Shown here piece after piece: positions 62,417 to 64,000 of a stretch of 64,000 nt of DNA (position 1 is the first letter of the stretch; each line of letters opens with the position of its first letter). The position numbers were made by a program, and so were the translations under genes. This stretch comes from Cerioporus squamosus (taxonomy: Eukaryota > Basidiomycota > Agaricomycetes > Polyporales > Polyporaceae), in NCBI GenBank assembly GCA_022592435.1, contig JABYQS010000070.1:62001-126000 (forward strand), written 5' to 3'. A model generated the notes under the pieces. It was not told the DNA's origin. It saw only the letters and a program-made list of their open reading frames with translations, and searched no databases.

Positions 62417-64000
62417 TCGGGCGCCGTTGCCGCCGCGTGGCTTGTTCGCCCCGCAGGGGCGTGCATGGCCTGCGCCAAGGGCGCTGCTAGAAGAAGATGA
62501 ACGAGAGCGCCACGGAGCGCGGTGCGAGGGTTGCATATAGGCGTGATTGACTGGTTCTCTGGCTTTTTCTGGGTTCTACGTTATACCTTTCACCCTTCAG
62601 CCCACCTACAGTACCCCTGGCAGCTTGCAGCCTGCAGCATTTTTATACCTTACCGCCTGACCCACATACCACTACCCACTACCCTTCGCACGGAAGAGCT
62701 CCGCCCCGCCCCCAGCCCCCGTCCGACGGTCCCGACGCGTCCACAAAAGAGAAGGAGAAGCAGCCGTCCGACCGAGACCGCGGACCCCCCCGCTGCTCAA
62801 CAAACACAACCGAACACTGAAACTGAAACATTCGCTCGCATCCGTCCATTCGCTCGTCATCTCGTCATCGTGATCATAGTCGTCATCTCATCGTTGTACA
62901 TTCGCAATCTATCCACTGCTGTTTGCTCGTCGTCACTCGTCGTTGTATTAAAAAGTTGCGCTTGGGTCCCTCCTCTGCTATTGCTGCGGAGCGCAGGTGG
63001 TCGCGGTGTGCGGATGGTCACGGTGTGTTGAATTCGAAGATGCTCAGATCTTCTCTTTTTTTCCGGATTTGGGTGTTGCTTTCAACTTTGGGAACCTCCT
63101 CTGAATCTTGTGCGAACTCGCTCGTCTCGGACGGCAACGGCCTCCTCGACGCATGGACACGACTGGACGACGAAATGTGCCTGCGCCGTCTGCGGCCGAT
63201 GTCGCCTTCTTCAACTTCTTACTCGTGAGTGGTCGTGAACGTCCCCCGTACCCGGCACCCTCAAATATTCAGACTCTTCGCGGCCGCCTCAAATCGCCGG
63301 TGCACTCGTGAACAGTGAACACGCACGTCGCACGACGTCTCTTCGCTCTTCGTCCTTCGTCCTTTGTTCTTCTCCCCGCGCCCCGAGCCCCGCAGATCCT
63401 CCGGGCGCCGTGCGTTCGCGCCCACGCGTCAACTCAACTTGAATATCGACTGCGCCCGGTCGCCAGCTGCACCGTGACCTCCTGCTATTGACTCTTACTT
63501 CCCGCCGGACTACTTAGTACCGTTCTCTCCTTGGCCGTCTGGGATATCCCGCGTTCGTACCTTCGCATCGCTGGGAAGGAGGAGTACTTACTGGGAACGT
63601 GGCCATGCCACTGGCATGATTCTCCCCGAGCCCCGACGCTGCTTTCTTCCCCTCCGATCGTCATAGGCATCCTACTTCTGTACTTCCCCGCAGCGGACTC
63701 GCAGCGATTGATAGTCAATACACGCCCACTGCCTACCCTGGCTCGCTCGTTTTATTCTGCAAATTCTCGCTCGTGTCGCACCCTTCACACGAGTACTGTA
63801 GATGGACGCGCAGTCGGACGTTCGCGCGCACAGAATCTACATCGAGACCCTCTCACTGACTTACTTACTCACAAGGTCGATCGAACGCCAGGATAGTCGC
63901 CCGGGATGATGGATGCTGCTCTCTGCTTGCAGTACAGCCGTGCGTCCGCGACTCCCATGCGTAGGTCGTCGAGCCATACATATTTGCTCCTCGAGAGCTA
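62417..64000. other. Right end of the window, no firm gene
   Basis: C/T-rich leader-like sequence. A possible first coding exon (63153-63224, start MDTTGRRNVPAPS, followed by a GTGAGT donor) would belong to a gene continuing beyond the window, but nothing downstream confirms it. Confidence 0.3.

Overview
The window looks like nuclear DNA of a mushroom-forming basidiomycete (Agaricomycetes). Genes are cut by many short GT-AG introns of about 45-70 nt, the DNA is GC-rich, neighbouring genes lie on either strand with no operons, and the families are typical of that class: a class I sesquiterpene synthase, expanded F-box proteins, multi-pass membrane proteins, a berberine-bridge-type oxidase and a microsomal P450. 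All gene models were spliced by hand and checked for reading-frame continuity. No species is claimed.

Layout. 0-6 kb: sesquiterpene synthase (+), intron-containing tRNA-Gln (-), a small single-pass membrane protein (-) and a short-chain dehydrogenase (-). 6.6-20.8 kb: STN1-like telomere protein (+), an F-box gene with a decayed partial copy behind it (-), a SEC2-type Rab exchange factor (-), splicing factor SPP2 (-), a coiled-coil protein (+) and a second, frame-broken F-box gene (+). 21.4-31.5 kb: GFA1 (-), a small low-complexity protein (-), a berberine-bridge-like oxidase (-) and a secreted, probably GPI-anchored protein (+). 31.4-38 kb: a sugar-transporter tail fragment (-), a multi-pass membrane protein (+) with a nearby relic of the same family, and a C2H2 zinc-finger gene (+). 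38.2-45.7 kb: TENA/THI-4 thiamine-salvage protein (-), an MFS transporter (-) and, divergently from it, the COPII coat gene SEC24 (+). 48.9-62.4 kb: two paralogous multi-pass membrane proteins with the same exon structure, pointing away from each other around a gene-poor stretch and a cytochrome P450 (-). 62.4-64 kb holds no firm gene.

Functionally the window mixes housekeeping genes (SEC2 and SEC24 in secretion, SPP2 in splicing, STN1 at telomeres, GFA1 for chitin precursors) with scattered oxidative or specialised-metabolism enzymes (terpene synthase, SDR, BBE-like oxidase, P450, MFS). The latter are interrupted by housekeeping genes and do not form a tight cluster.

The strongest cross-cutting observation is that many otherwise well-conserved genes (SDR, F-box 2, GFA1 twice, TENA, SEC24, P450) carry single-base frame shifts, several in short homopolymers. 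Because GFA1 and SEC24 are normally indispensable, consensus errors are the simplest explanation, and the broken look of other genes here should be read with that in mind. I found no convincing undescribed system. The best novelty candidates are the paralogous membrane-protein pair and a nested inverted repeat upstream of SEC2.
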